64,000 nt of DNA from Bettongia penicillata ogilbyi (lineage: Eukaryota; Chordata; Mammalia; Diprotodontia; Potoroidae), in assembly GCA_023548195.1 (NCBI GenBank), contig JAJHZJ010000220.1, forward strand, positions 1,371,279-1,435,278, read 5' to 3'. Shown in pieces: positions 37,036 to 50,641 of the stretch (position 1 is its first letter; each line of letters opens with the position of its first letter). Position numbers and translations under genes: made by a program. Below the pieces are notes generated by a model. It was given only the letters and a program-made list of their open reading frames with translations, searched no databases and was not told the origin of the DNA.

Positions 37036-38690
37036 CACCTGGAAGAATATATGTCCTTTCCTGTGGTACTTGAAAATGGATCAGATAATATTTACATTTT
37101 ACTACTACCTTTCATTCATTGACCATCATTCTGTTTCAGCAAATGCTTATTACATCACAATTATTTAAAAACACTATTAAAGTTTGGATTCTATAGAAAA
37201 TTTAATTAAAGCAAACCCTCATGGTACTTAAAGCCTGGTAGCAAGTTGGGGTCATGATATATGTATTCTTTAATTTTAGCATAACCAGCATTCTATAAAT
37301 GTTTCTATAAAAGTTATCTACTTGACTTTGTCAGTCTCTCTTTTCATTTAGCACTTTAGTATGAAGAAATATAAACACATGTTATTCATACAGAATTTTC
37401 ATAAATCCACAATATTTCTGTATTTGTTAGTAAACCATGATCTAAGAAAAATAATCATATCTTGAAAATGTGAAATTATTTTCCCAAAGTCACAGAGAAA
37501 ATTAATTTCAAGACAAATTCAATTTCTAATTTCCTATTTCCTAACTTATTGCTCCTCTTTTTCCTGTTTTTTTGCATTGCCTTTTGTTCTGCACTGCCCC
37601 ATACTTATTGAATAATTTTATAATTTTTCTGTTGAATAATAAAATGTGCAGATTGAAATTTTCTACTGTAAATTTCTTATGTGCTTTTACCTTTTTCCAA
37701 AATTCCAATATGTGAACATTTGGATATATAAAACAAAAGAGCCACATAATTTAGGGGGTAACTATGAGCTCTCCTAAAGAACTTTATACATCAGTATTTT
37801 TTCTTGAGTTGCTATAAACAGTAAACACTCTTCATGCTGAAAATAGAATTTCATGTACATAAAATAGGTTTACATACAAACTCAGAAGAAAATAGTGCAA
37901 ATGAAGACACATATTTCATGATTTTTATTTCAAGACTTTGAATGACCTCGCTTTATATAACTTGGTTAAACTGTTGATCAATGCATCAATAAATATTTAT
38001 CACTAGCTTTCCTTATGAGTCAGTTACTCTGCTAAGTGATAAGATACAAAGATAAAAATGAAACTATCCTTATATGTACCGGTGTATATACATAAATTTG
38101 TATTTATGTATGTGGTATTCATATATACATATACATTCATATATACACCTGTATGAATGGGTGTATAGGTATCTGTATGCATGTATACATATGTGTGCAT
38201 ATATGTATATAGTCAGAGCATGGATGATGACTCAACATGGAAAACTGAGAAGAGGCCAATAAAAACGTGCAAGATCCAAGGGAGATGAAGTTCACGAAAG
38301 CCCAGAAAAAAATGTGGTTCTAATGAAGCCTGATTTAGTCAATCATCATCTAGAACATAATGTTTCTTGTCTTAGAGGACTCAAACTACTCTGCTCTTCT
38401 TTTGCCTTTCCTTCAAAGCGAATTTTCTATTTGCTGCAATTTTTAAAGCTTTCTTTTTACTCCTGTCAGTTCTAACAACCAGTTTTCCTTTCTTCCAGAG
38501 AAAATATTTATAAGCTTTATAAATTTTATAGGTAATAGTACAAGCAACATGACCAAGATTCCATTATCCAGTTTATTGTTGGTTAACAAGAGTCTGTTTG
38601 TGAAATACTCACTGCTAGGTGATAGGAAATTAAGTTTACACCAGTTGGAACCCTTCCTGCCTTTAGGATATCATTAGTCATCTCTTCCAG
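37036..38690. other. Gene-free interval with SINE tail and microsatellite
   Basis: Contains a CORE-SINE tail at 37980-38055 (minus; AATAAATATTTATCACTAGC and the following GTTACTCTGCTAAGTG) and a TA/CA/TG microsatellite at 38070-38215. The rest is AT-rich with no assigned feature. Confidence 0.5.
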
Positions 38691-38699
38691 TTTTGAGAG

Positions 38700-40071
38700 G
38701 GTGAGGTAAAACCTCAGTGTTACTGTTATTTGCATTTCTTTTTATTAATTATTTGGATAATTATTTTATGTGGTTGTTAATAGTCTGTCCTTCTTTTGAG
38801 AACTCTTTGTTAATATATTTTTCTGCTTATGTGTTGGGAAATAACTTTTATCCACATATAGCTTTTAATTGTTTTAATATTTTTGAAACTAAACTCTTCT
38901 AGGAGGTATTTGATACAATGTTTTTTTTTTCTTTTCCTTGTTCACATGCTTACATCCTTACGCTATGTATATTAAGTTTGTCAATCACAAGTTTTTCATT
39001 TTCAAGTAATGAAAGTTATCTACTTTGTCTTTTGTAGTTGTCTTTACCTTTTCTTTGGGAGTGGGAATACATCTCTTATCCAAAGCTCTGAAAGGAGAAC
39101 ACTGTTTTCAATATTTTTATATTATGATTTTTAATTTTAAAGTTGTGTATCAATTTAAAATGTATTGTAGGAAAAGGTTTAATGGGTCACCAAAATGAAT
39201 TCTTTCAGACTGCTTCCTAGTTTTCCAGTTTTTATCAAATAAAGACCATTTTTCCCTGGGTAATTTTTCCCCACTCTACCAATCTACATATTATTGAGTT
39301 CTATTCCTTTTTTAAAAAAAATCTACATTGTGCTATCTGTTCCATTGATTCATGTTTCTGACACTAGATGGTTTGAATGACTGCTATTTTATAATATTGA
39401 GGCAGACTGTGTTCTAATAGTTCCCCCTTCCTCTTTGTTTCTTATTTTCATTTTTGTTAGTATTCTAGATAATTGTAAAATGATTTTTCAAGTTCTATAA
39501 AATATCTAATTTGTAATAACATTAAAATATAAATTAATTTTGGTAGCATAATTTTAATTATATTGGTTTTCCCAAGACATATGTACAAAATATTCTTCCA
39601 GCTATTCAAGTAATTTAATCTGTCAGTTATTTGTTTTCTTTGTGTGCTTTAAGGGCATGATACTCTAGTATTTTGTGGATTTTAGATTTATTTGCAATGG
39701 GATTTCTCTATTATTGCTTCTTTTGTTTGTTATCAATGTATAGAAATGCTACAGGATTTTTCAGAAATTGTTTTATCACCTTTAACTTCTCTAAGAATGC
39801 TTATTATGTCAATAATCATCTTTTATCAATTCCTTAGTGTTGCCAGAAAATCAGCATATCAAAAGCAAATAGAGATAGTTTTATCTCCTCTTTGTCTATC
39901 TTTATTTCTTTAATTTCTTTCTTCTGTTTTATTGGTGTTACTAATATTTCTGAATTATGTCAAATAATAGCTGGGAAGAATGGGCATCTTTGCTTCATTC
40001 ACATGACTATTAAAACATGTTGCTGTGCATCCCTATTGCATATGATGTTTGGTTTTCTTTTAATACATATA
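38700..40071 (-). mobile_element. Ancient L1 ORF2 relic, left part
   Basis: Order on the minus strand follows L1 ORF2 from its C-terminal region (38700-39400; TCTGTTCCATTGATTCATG tract) to the reverse transcriptase (39690-40060; the strip around AGCATATCAAAAGCAAATAG is the worn FADD region). Divergence is much higher than in L1-B or L1-C. It is interrupted by HAL1-D and resumes at 43066. Confidence 0.65.
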
Positions 40072-40804
40072 TAATTTATTTATTTTTCCTTTTTGACATT
40101 CATTTTCACAAGAATTTGAATTCCAAAATTTTTCCCCATCTCTCCTTACTCCCACCCCAGGACAGCATGCATCCCATCCACTCTAGTCTGACCTCCCTTC
40201 TATCACCCTCTTCATCCATCCCCCTGTCCTCTATTTTCCTGTAGGGCAAAATAGAATTCTATACCCCATTGCCTATACATCTTCTTTCCCAGTTGCATCC
40301 AAAAACAATTTATAACATTCATTTTTAAAGTTTTGAGTTCCATGTTCCCTCTCTCCCAACCTCCCTACCCATCCTCATTGAGAAAGCAAGTAATTCAATA
40401 TAGGTCATACACATGTAGTCATGCAAAATACTTTCATAACAGTTATACTGGGAAAGATTAACCACATTTTCTTCTGTCCCGTCTTACCCTCCATTTATTC
40501 CATTCTCTCCCTTGACTTGTCCTCTCACAATAGTGTTGGCTTCTGATTCCCACTTCCCACAATTTTCTGTCCCTTCTATCATCTTCACACTCCTATCCCC
40601 TTCTACCCTGCTTTCCTGTTGGGTAAAATAGATTTACATACCTCATTAAATGTTTTTATTCTCTCCTTAAGCCAAATTCCATTCTTTCACCTACCCCCTC
40701 TTCCCTTCCACTGTAAAAACTCTTTCTTGCTTCTTTTATGTGAGGTGATTTGCTAAATTCTACTTTTTAGGTATTTTCTCTTCATGTTCAGCTCACCCTG
40801 TGCC

Positions 40805-41065
40805 CTCTGTGTGGGTGTGTACACACATATATGTATTTGAAGGTATGTACATATGTATTATGTATATATGTATTTACATACATATATACACATACATACA
40901 CACATATACATACCTACACACATACATAAAAACGTAAAATACACATGCATATCTGAATCTATATGTGTATGTATGTATTTGTCCGTACATCTCTTTCCTT
41001 CTCTATCTCTATTTCTATCTCTATATCTATTGATATATCTATAGATATCTCTCTAGACCAATAGA
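40805..41065. repeat. Compound microsatellite in HAL1-D tail
   Basis: GTGTGTACACACATATATG, CATACATATATACAC and CTATCTCTATATCTATTG-type units in series. Copies B, C, E and F also have shorter simple repeats at the same place in the tail, just after the spacer. Confidence 0.85.
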
Positions 41066-41284
41066 TAAATAAATATTCCCTCTAATTACTCTAATATTGA
41101 AAAAAGGTCTCATGAACTAGGAATATCATTTTTCTATGTAGAAATGTAAACTTTAATGCGTCCTTTATGGCTTCTCTTTCCTGTTTATCTTTCCATGTTT
41201 TTGTTGATTCTTGTATTTGAAAGTCAGTTTTTCTGTTCATCTCTGATGTTTTCAATAAGAATGCTTGAAAGTCCTCTATTTCAT

Positions 41285-42289
41285 TGTAATTTCATTTTTT
41301 CCACTGAAGCACTATAAGTTTTACTGGGTAGGTGATTCTTGGTTTTCATCCTAGCTTCTTTGTCCTCTGGAATATCATATTCCAAGTCCTTTGTTCCCTT
41401 AGTGTAGAAGTTACTAAATACTGTGTTATCCTGATTGTATTTCCACAATACTTGAATTATTTCTTTCTGACTGCTTGTATTATTTTCTTCTTGACCATGC
41501 AATTCTGGAATTTGTCTGCAATATTCCTAAGAGTTTTCCTTTTGGAATCTCTTTCAGGAGGTGACCTGTGAATTCTTTCCCTTTCTATTTTCCTCTATGG
41601 TTCTAAAGTATCAGGACAGTTTTCATTGATAATTTCTTGGAAGATGATGTCTAGGCTCTTTTTTTTTTGATCATGGTTTTCAGATAAGCCAATAACTTTC
41701 AATTTGTCACTCCTGGATAGATTTTCCATGTCATTTGTTTTTCCAGTGAGATATTTCAAGTTGTCTTTTGCTTTTTCATTTGGTTGGTTTTGTTTTATAA
41801 TATCTTGATTTCTCATAAAGTCATTGGGTTCCATGTGCTCCATTCCAATTTTTAAAAAAACTATTTTCTTCAGTGAGCTTTTGGGTCTCCTGTTCCATTT
41901 GACTAATTCTGCTTTTTAAGGCATTCTCCTCTTCATTGGCTTTTTGGAACTCTTTTGTCGTTTGGGTTAGTCTGTTTTCAAAGGTGTTATTTTCTTCAGC
42001 ATTTTTGAGTCTCCTTTAGAAAGCTGTTGACTCGTTTTTCAGGATTATCTTGCATAGCTCTCATTTCTCTTCCTAACTTTTCCTCTACTTCTTTTACTTG
42101 ATTCTCAAATCCATTTTAAGCCCTTCCATGACCTGAGACGATTCCATATATTTTTTGGAGGTTTTGGATGTAGGAACTTTGACTCTGTTGTCTTCCTATA
42201 GTTGTATGCTTTATTCTTCCTCACTTGAAAGAATGGAAGAAAATACCTTTTCACTAAAAAAGTAACCTCCTTTTGTCCTTTTGGGGCAT
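41285..42289 (-). pseudogene. HAL1-D ORF1p relic
   Basis: Start M-P-Q-K-D-K at 42289. Readable parts: 41595-41843 (EHMEPNDFMRNQDIIKQNQP, LKYLTGKTNDMENLSRSDK, LSENHDQKK; coiled-coil end and RRM) and 41281-41502 (QEENNTSSQKEIIQV; CTD). The arginines of the RSRR block are partly lost (LSRSD). Several stops; dead copy. Confidence 0.8.
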
Positions 42290-42567
42290 TTTCCTGGTCA
42301 ATTACATGACTTTTCAGTCCTTTGGTCAGTGGAGGGCATACTACCTCCAGCCTCAGAGGTTTTGTGCAGCTGTTTTCAGAGATATCTCTAGGGACTTATA
42401 AGTTTCCAGTTCCTCCAAAGTGGCATAGTCAAGGCAGAGATATTTACTACTCTCCTTGCCCATGCTTTGGTCTGTGAGCAACCACAAGCAGTCTTTTCTG
42501 CCCTGAGACTCTGTACAGGATTCCCTCTCCAAAGCTACCACCAGCTTCACCACACAAGTGCTCCTCT

Positions 42568-42861
42568 TCACTCCAGGAATTCCACCCAGGACTGAGATCC
42601 AGACCAGCCATTTGATTCCCCCAGGGTGTGTAAGCTGAGAGCTCCAGAAGTGGTTCCTGCTGCCACAGTGACTGTAGTTGCCCTTGTGCTGAGGTTGGGG
42701 CTGGAAGATCCTCCCCTCTCACCCAGGTGAAAGAATTTTCTCACTGACTTTTGAAGCTGTCTTTGGCATTTGTGTGTTAAGAAATCTGGAATCTGCAGCA
42801 GCTGATGGTGATTCTGTAGTCTGAGACCTACTGCAGTCATATCCATGGGGGAGTGGCTCAC
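42568..42861 (-). other. Leader ORF of HAL1-D, 97 codons
   Basis: Sense frame in the leader carrying HKCQRQLQKSVRKFFHLGE, the same segment as in the HAL1-B leader ORF. Function unknown; see the leader ORF finding. Confidence 0.3.
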
Positions 42862-43065
42862 ACTGGTCTCTGCTTCCAGCCTGGTGTGATAGATTCTTAC
42901 TGTTTACCTTCCAGAATGTCATAGCTAGAGAGTTGTTTCATTCTGTCATTTTGTGGGTTCTGCTACTCTAGAATTTATTTAGTCACTTTTTACAGGTATT
43001 TTAAGTGCTTTCAGTGGAGAGCTTGAAAAGGTCCTTACTTCTACTCTACCCTCTTGACTCTGCCC

Positions 43066-44000
43066 TTGTTTGTTTTGTTTTAGATTGATGTTTTTTTTCT
43101 ATGATGTTGCAAAGAGGTTCCTCTTTATATTTTCTAGATTTTTAAAATATAAAACATATTTTGTCAAAGGCATTTTCTGCATTTTAATATATTTATGTAC
43201 TTCACCATTCTTTTGCTTTAGTGGAATTAATTATGGTGATTGTTTTCTTAATTTTGAAACATATTTTCATCCTTGGTATGAATTCACTTGGTCAAAATGA
43301 ATGATTTCTTGGATAAACCACTATAATCTTTGTAGTAGAATTTTGCTTAATTTTTTGAGTCAGTATTTATTAATGATATTGCCCTATAGTTTTCTGGGTT
43401 TAATTTCTCCCTGCTTTAGGTATTAGGGCATTAGTTGTCCCATTAAAGAATTCCAATAGTGTTCTTTCCCAGTTTTTGAGAATAATTTGTGAAGTATGTG
43501 TGCTGATCAGATAGAATTATCCTGTGAATCCCGCAGGATCAGAGCTCCCCCCACCTTAATGACTTCATCAGTTTCTTCATAGCTTGGTCAGCTTCTGTTT
43601 TTGAGATTGAATTATTTTAGATCATTTACTGAGCCTTTCCCATATTCTGAGTATTTCATATTTTTATTTTATTCTTTTATTTCTGTTCTCACATTTGTTA
43701 GTATATCACTGCTCATAACATATTCTGATGATCCTTGTTATTTCTTCTGGTTCTTATGTAAATTCACCTTGCTCATTTAGTATTTTATTGATTTGATTAT
43801 TTTCAATCAGATTATTTTTCATTGAATTTAACTTAGTTTTGGTCAGATTAGCAATCTTATCAATTTTGTTTATCAATTTTGTTAGTCTTTTCAAATAACC
43901 AACTATAAGTTTCACCTATAATTTTCATAGTTTTGTTTCCAATTTATTTTTTTCCCTCTATTTTAATCTATCCTTTTAAAACTTACTTTAGTTTCCTTCC
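43066..44000 (-). mobile_element. Ancient L1 ORF2 relic, right part
   Basis: Continues the ancient L1 after HAL1-D: the reverse transcriptase N-side (43100-43330; CATCCTTGGTATGAATTCACTTGG is the worn Y-D-x-V-G-F-I-P block) and the linker (43830-43930; GTTAGTCTTTTCAAATAACC). Ends indistinctly near 44000. Confidence 0.6.
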
Positions 44001-46678
44001 TTTTTTCGTGTTTTGCTTGTATGGTGATTATATTTTAACTGAGTGTTATTACCTTTTGTTTCTCTCAGATTTTACATCCCTTCTATATATTTACATTCAT
44101 GAGAATTTGTTTCCCTTTTGTGTCTTTAATCGTTTTTGCCACCTTAGAGATTCCATATCATTTTTAAAATTTTATTTCTCCAGTGAGAATGAAAAGTTTT
44201 ACTGTTAAAATTCCTATTTTTATCTTAAACCATTCAGAAATATTCTCTTGTGATTAACTGCTTTCTTTGGGAAGCATGGAGTGGATGTCTCATTGTATAT
44301 TGATTCATTTTCCTTTCTTTTATCCTAATTTATTTAATTGATCTGGAGGTCATGTTGGTTTCTTTTATTACCATCTTTTGGTGATTGTTTCTCTGGGGTC
44401 TATGTTTCAAAACTATCTTGGTCTCCTTCCACTTTTCACAATTCACATTTCACAGATGTCAACTCTGTCTCATCTGATTCTGAGAGAAAACTGGACATAG
44501 TTGAATGCCAGACTAATTTCCTCCAGGTGTAGTGTAGCATTTTTGTGACTTGCTTAAGTTCTCTATGTTCCTCAGTTCTTTGGCTGAATTATGTTGGAAA
44601 ACAATGCACTGTCAAACTGAAATAGCAACCAGAACAAGTTTCTGCCTTTGTTTTTTTTTAACCATAAGGCAGAACTAAAAGCAGAGTAATATTCTTTTGA
44701 AACCTGTGGTGGTTTTTGAAATAGGGAAAGTTGAATGCATAGGGATTAAAGGTCTGCCTTCTCATCTATTAGGTAATCATACTATTCCCACATTTAAAGT
44801 TCTGTTGAAGTCAGGAAAGAGAGCTTAATTTGCCCCATCTCATATATGTGTACTATTTTGGAGAAATCCAAGAGGTTATGAGGATTGAAGTGTCTGGTTC
44901 TTTATAGTTGGTGTCTGGTTTTCATATGACCTAAAGTAAGCCACTAAGAAGGGTTAGACTAGGCAACTTCTAAGGTCCCTTCTAACTCTAAATCTTCCAT
45001 ACTTTTAACCTATATAGACCTATATATTTAGGGAAAACATATATGTGTATGTATACATATACATCTATATGTAAATACATTTATGAATGTGTATACAGAT
45101 AATTATATATATACATAAAAGTTCATTTTTAATTATAACTGAAAATCAGTCATATTTTCTTAAAATCAAAGTCATCTCTAATTCTTTCACTTTCCTCTAT
45201 TACATGTGCCAACATTAGTTATTAGATGGCAGGCACCACCTCAAACCTTACATGCACCTATGGATTTAATCAATATGCATTTAAGTTTACAGAATTTTAC
45301 AATAGTGTCCTTTAGAGACTTGATTTGATTTTTAACTTAATTGTTTAAAGGAATTTCATGCCTTTCCCTTTTTTCATAAACTGGTATTTGTGTGTGTGTT
45401 AGTTGTTCCTATTTGTAATTCTTCATGAATTCCCTAGAGGTTCATTTAATTCTAAATGTTAGTTGAAAGATTGCCTTTATTCCCCTTTTCTTCATGTTAC
45501 TCCTTTTCTCTCAAATTATAGGAGAAACTAGCAATTTGCATTAATGAAAGTTGATCTATTTCACAGTTCTGAAGCTGTAAACTAGAAAGCAAGGAAATAA
45601 ACACAAGAATAATAAAAGCATGCATGGCAGAACACATTTTAGTTAATTTATTTTGATACAATATTTTAAATTATTTATGCATATTGTTGCCTGTACTTAT
45701 AAATCTTTTGCAATGCATTTTGGTAATTTAAAACAATCTAAGTAATATGAGATTTAACAATGGCTTTTGGCTGTTCATTTTTTCCTTTAGAAGTAGGATA
45801 TGACAACTGGGGGTTTTAGTTATTGAGTTTGTGGATTAACAAAATGTGAATTGGTGAGGTTCTTTTGAACTTATTAAATAGCTCTGTGATTATATTCTTT
45901 TGCTACATAAAGTGTTTTGTAAATTACTTTCAAAATAATTATATTCTAAAATTATACTATTCTAAAGAGGAATATAGATACTTCAAGGCTCTTAATCTTC
46001 AACGCTCTGTTTAATATTATAAATCCTATCTTTTCCTTTTTGTTAATGCCCACTCTATTTTCTCCAGGGCATTTTAGTTGACATTCAGAAATGACAAGGG
46101 GAAATACCATTCAAAAAAATGCAGAGATCTAGAGTCTATTCTACATAATAGACAAAAAGTGAAGATGAATATGGGAAGGGAACTAAGTATAATTTGACAT
46201 TAGTTATCAGCAAAGCATGGGAAGGAATTTAGAAGAAATTGTATTTGTGAGAAAACCATTCTAGAATTTTAACCTTCTATTGGACTTCAAGTGTGATAAT
46301 GTTGCAAAAGCAAGGCCTAGACTAAACATTACTATATACTATATAGAAAATAAATAGAAAGCAATTGCTCAGCATCCTGTAGTCAGCTGTAGTGTTAACA
46401 TTGAATGTTACTAGAATATTCCAATAGCATGTCAGTCTGTGCTACTGACATTTAACTTTCAAATCTCTACCATCCTTTGTTTCTCACTCTATTTTAAACA
46501 CTATAAATTGAACCAACCTTTCAAGTTAGAGAACTTGAGTATCGCAAATAAAGAAAATGACTTGGCTAGGAAAAAAATTCCACAGTACTGCATCAATGTA
46601 TTGACACAAATAAAAAATTATGTCTTAAATTTGCCATAATGCTAATATACTGGATGAAATTCTCTCTCTCTCTCTCTC

Positions 46679-46744
<66 letters not shown>

Positions 46745-47420
46745 CCTCTCTCTCTCTCTTTCTTTGTGTATAAATACATAAGTGTATCCATACACATGTG
46801 TTATATTATGCACATTTATATGCATACATGTATACACAAAATAAATAGACCAGGTAAAATAAAATGCAAGATGTAAAAGTGAGGGTAATGTGAGGTCACT
46901 AGATTGTAATTCAATTTTACAGAGTTTTAAAATGCTTTAAAGGCAACAGACATGCCTTAGGACTATGAATTGACATTTGATAGATATGTATATAATATTT
47001 TATACTGGCAGGGATTAAACACAATGAGGCAAACAAGAGATAGTTGCAATAGAACAGAAGTAATAAGGTTCTGAAATTTGCTCATTGGTGTCCATGTTAG
47101 TGGAAAACTTCAATATTGTTGGTTAGTTTTGTTATTTTTTCTCTTTCCTTCTTTCTATGATGTTATTTAGTCATTCATGTATTTTTGCTTATCGATATAT
47201 CTACTTCTTTCTGGATGTGCCTTAAATTGAATTTGATAACCTTATACATTTTAACTTTATCTTCCCTTTGCAACTTTATTTCATTTTACTCTCCCCAAAA
47301 TACGTTCTGTTCCAGACTGTGGTACAAGCCAGTTTTTATACTCAACAAACTTTTTTCTTCTCTTACATACTCACAAGCCTTTTCCCAAGGCTGAAATCCA
47401 CTTCTTTTTATATGACTATT
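44001..47420. other. Gene-free interval with simple repeats
   Basis: No gene is supported. A short SINE-tail-like piece sits at 44935-45000 (AACTTCTAAGGTCCCTTCTAACTC). A TA/TG microsatellite occurs at 45030-45115. The rest is AT-rich and unassigned. Confidence 0.45.
46660..46765. repeat. (CT)n microsatellite
   Basis: Nearly pure TC dinucleotides for about 100 bases with a few interruptions. The minus-strand RERERE frame is an artefact. Confidence 0.95.
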
Positions 47421-47424
47421 AAAA

Positions 47425-47505
47425 ATCTTATTTTCCCTTAAAATTCATTCAGATGTCACTACCTCTGTAAAGGGTTTCCAGGATTTCTATTCCCAGCACC
47501 ACTCA
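47425..47505 (-). mobile_element. L2-like LINE fragment
   Basis: CATTCAGATGTCACTACCTCTG followed by AAGGGTTTCCAGGATTTC resembles the reverse of the L2 3' region. Short and diverged. Confidence 0.4.
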
Positions 47506-47544
47506 ATTTGTTAAAGCTTATTCCTTCCTTGTGTCACTTGCATT

Positions 47545-47975
47545 TATTTTTTATTTTTCAATTTTAATTTTCAACTTTCACTTCTATAACATTTTGAGTT
47601 ACAAATTTCCTCCATCTCCTTTTCCCTCCTCAAGATAACATGCAATCTGATATAACCCATACATGTAAAATCATATCAAACATAATTCCAGACTATTCAT
47701 GCTTTTTAAAAAAGAATCTGAAAAAAGAGGAAAAACACGAGAAAGAAAAAAAGAGAGAAAATATTATGCTTTGATCTGCATTCAGATTCCATAGTGCTTT
47801 CTCTTGGTGTGGACAGCATTTTCCACCATGAGTCCCCTGGAAATATCTTAGATCATTGCATTGCTGAAAAGCTCCAAGTCACTCAAAACTTCTCATCACA
47901 TAATGTTGCTATTACTGAGTAGAAGGTTCTCGTGCTTCTGCTCACCTCAATCAGAATCTGTTCATGTTCTTTTTT
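47545..47975 (-). mobile_element. L1/HAL1 3'-region fragments
   Basis: 47545-47700 carries tail words (TTTTCAACTTTCACTTCTATAAC, ACCCATACATGTA). The part 47790-47975 (CACCATGAGTCCCCTGGAAAT ... TGCTCACCTCAATCAGAATCTG) matches the 3' UTR region of L1-C near 30010-30065 (TTTGCTCAGCATCAGATC). Broken and diverged. Confidence 0.55.
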
Positions 47976-48034
47976 TAACTTCACATTTCTTGTTTATCTT
48001 TTAATTTAGTATTCTATTTTCACCCATTTACACA

Positions 48035-48185
48035 TAAAAATAATTTTTGTCATTCATTTTCAAGATTCTCTCCCTCCACTCCAAATCCTTCTCATTGAGA
48101 AAGCAAATAATTTGATACAGGTTAAACATGTGTATTCATGCAAAACATATCCATAACAGTCATATTGTGAAAGAAAATGTAGACT
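48035..48185 (-). mobile_element. HAL1 3'-end fragment
   Basis: Carries the conserved HAL1 tail block (CTCATTGAGAAAGCAAATAA ... CAGTCATATTGTGAAAG) and stops before any ORF1. A 5'-truncated copy. Confidence 0.7.
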
Positions 48186-49084
48186 AAAAAATTCAAGGAA
48201 AATAAGGAAAGTTTAAAAAATATACTCCAGTCTTTTACAGATGGAATTATATTTTTCATTCTTTTTTTCTGAAAAATTTTTATTAAGTTTATTTTTAGTT
48301 TTCAACACTCACTTCCACAAGATTGTGAGTTCAAAATTTTCTTCCCATTTTTCCCTTTCCTCCACCCCAAGATGACATACATTCTCATCACCCCTTCCAC
48401 CAATCTTTCCTCCCTTCTGTCACACTGCCCCCCTTCTTTTATTCCTTTTCTTTCTATTTTCTTGAAGGGCAAGATAAATTTATATGCCTCAATGACTAAA
48501 TATTTTATTTCCCAGTAGCATGCAATAGCAACTGTTTTTGTTTTTAAAACATGGAGTTCCAAATGTTCTCCTTTCTTTCATCCCCACCCACTCTCACTGA
48601 GAAGGCAAGCAATTCAACATAGGTTATACTTGTTAGGCAAAATCCTTCAATAACAGTCATGTTGTGGAAGACTAACTGTATTTCCCTACATTCTATCCTG
48701 CTCCTCAATTTTTCTATTCTCACCTTTGATCATGTCCTTCTTCAAATGTGTTAGCTTCTGACCACTTCTGTCCTCCCTCATGCTATTTCCCACTCTACTG
48801 GCCCCTTCACACCTACTTTTCTGTAGGGTAAGATAGATTTCAGCATTCATTTTAGTGTGTATGTTATTCCCTCCTCAATCCAAATCTGATGAGAATAAGA
48901 TTCAAATACTCCCCTCATCTCCCTCCTCTTCCCCTCCAATATATGTTTTTCTTACATTTTTAAAGTGAGATAATTTACCCCATTCTTCCTCTCCCTTTCT
49001 CTTTTTCAGACTATATTTCTCTTCACATTCATAATTTTATTTTTAGATATAAAATCCCTTTATTTTCTACCCATATTTTGTCCT

Positions 49085-49090
49085 CCATAC

Positions 49091-49155
<65 letters not shown>

Positions 49156-49215
49156 CCTATCTGTATATCTTTCTATCTATGTATCTACCACTATATCTAT
49201 TTATCTGTCTGTCTA
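49085..49215. repeat. (TCTA)n microsatellite in HAL1-E
   Basis: About 20 near-perfect CTAT/TCTA units then degenerate ones to 49215. Confidence 0.95.
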
Positions 49216-49765
49216 GGTGTAACAGCAAGTTCCCTGGAACATCCAGGATAACATGCTGGTACAAAGTCTTAGGTCTGCTTTTTTAAATAAAGCAACTTCA
49301 AAGGGATCAACAATCCTCTTTCATTACATTCACCAACAGATAAAATTAAAGCAGAGAAATAAAGACCAAAAGAGACCATAAGTAACACATACATCATAGA
49401 TCAACGGACAGATGTAAGTATCTGACCATTTTTACATATATAATTACCAGAGAGAGAAGCACCAACATCTGGGTTTTCAAAGCTGAGAGGTGCATAGGGT
49501 TCCTTAACGACTACTCTGAGTCTCATTTGTCACATGAACCTTCTTCCAAAGAGTAAACTCCCAAAGCAAAACCTCTCTTCAGAGGACATATACATTTTTG
49601 AGAGCCATAGGACATGATCCTCATAGCCTAGTGCCTCATTAAAAATTAACAAAAGGCATGGACTTTATGACAAATTAATCCTCCCTTAATCAAGCTTCCC
49701 TAAATGGGCTCCACTTGAGGCCCATTAATGGGCATGGAAGATCTTTTAACTAGCATTAACATTAC
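49216..49765 (-). repeat. Unnamed interspersed repeat, copy 2 (inserted in HAL1-E)
   Basis: The minus strand contains, in order, the blocks GGGAAGCTTGATTAAGGGA, ATGAGGCACT, GAAAACCCAGATGTTGG and CTCTGGTAA that also occur in 5275-5600. This copy is longer (about 550 bases), with ends TGTTAATGC and TGCTGTTACA on the minus strand, which recalls TG...CA of an LTR. It lies between two simple-repeat blocks in the HAL1-E tail, where other HAL1s have no such sequence, so it is an insertion. Family unknown. Confidence 0.6.
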
Positions 49766-49915
49766 ACACACACACACACACACATACATACATGCATTTA
49801 TATACATATATGCACACATATGTCCATACAGACAGACATGTCTCTCTGTGTGTATATGCACACAGACATACATGTACCTATGTACATATACACATACAGG
49901 TACATATATTACTTC
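49766..49915. repeat. CA/TG microsatellite
   Basis: (CA)n from 49766 then mixed CATACATA, TGTGTG and ACATACA units. Frames full of H, T and Y across it are repeat artefacts. Confidence 0.9.
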
Positions 49916-50641
49916 CTACTATGTCAATGCTAAGAAAGGCCTCAAGAGTTACAAATAAACTTTTCCATGTAAGAATGTTAACAGTTCAACTTTAACAAGT
50001 AACTCAGAATTTCACTTTCATATATACCTTTTCATGCCTCTTTTAAGTCTATTTTTGAAAGTCAAATTTTCTATAAGACCAGCTCTGGTCTTATCATCAA
50101 GAAAATTTGAAATTTCTCTATTTCATTAGATGTTCATTATCCCTCCTCAAGGATTATACTCAGTTTTCCAGATAGGAGATTCATGATTTTTATCCTAGCT
50201 CCTTTGACCTCTGGAAGATCATATTCCAAACACTTTGATCCCTTAATGGAGAAGCTGCTAAATCTTGTGTTACCCTAATTATATTTCCAAAGTACTTGAA
50301 CTGTTTCTTTCTTCTGCTTGAAATATTCTCTCCTTGACCTGGGAACTCTAGAGTACAGCTATAATACTCCCAGGACTTTTCCTTTTGGCTTCTCTTTCCT
50401 GAAGTGAGAAGTGGGTTATTTCTACTCTTGTTCTATCCTCATGTTATAGAATATCAGGATACTTTTCTTTGATAATTTCTTGGAAAATGAAATCTTGGCT
50501 CTTTTCTTCTGATCATAGCTTTCAAATAATCCAATAATTAAAAAAAAATTATCTCTATTGGACCTCTTTTCAAGTCAATTGTTTTTCCAATGAGGTACTT
50601 CATATTATCTTCTTTTTTTTATCCTGTTTATTCTGTTTAAA

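Larger units (their letters stand above)
40072..43065 (-). mobile_element. HAL1-class element, near full length (HAL1-D)
   Basis: Starts at about 43063 with GGGCAGAGTCAAGAGGGTAG, leader to 42290, ORF1 from the ATG at 42289 to about 41290, then a tail to 40072. The tail includes an expanded CA/TG/TCTA microsatellite (40805-41065), which brings the total to about 3 kb. No ORF2 part is present. It interrupts an ancient L1. Flanks GTTTGGTTTTCTTTTA (40048-40063) and GTTTGTTTTGTTTTA (43070-43084) may be a worn target duplication. Confidence 0.85.
48270..50641 (-). mobile_element. HAL1-class element E, 3' part (tail and ORF1 end)
   Basis: From the 3' end at about 48275 (TTTTTAGTTTTCAACACTCAC) through the conserved tail block (48599-48677), a TCTA microsatellite, an inserted repeat (49216-49765), the spacer and the ORF1 CTD/RRM part to 50641. 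It is interrupted there by a plus-strand L1, resumes for a few bases at 54506-54538, is interrupted again by HAL1-F, and finishes at 56118-56580. No ORF2 is present. Confidence 0.85.
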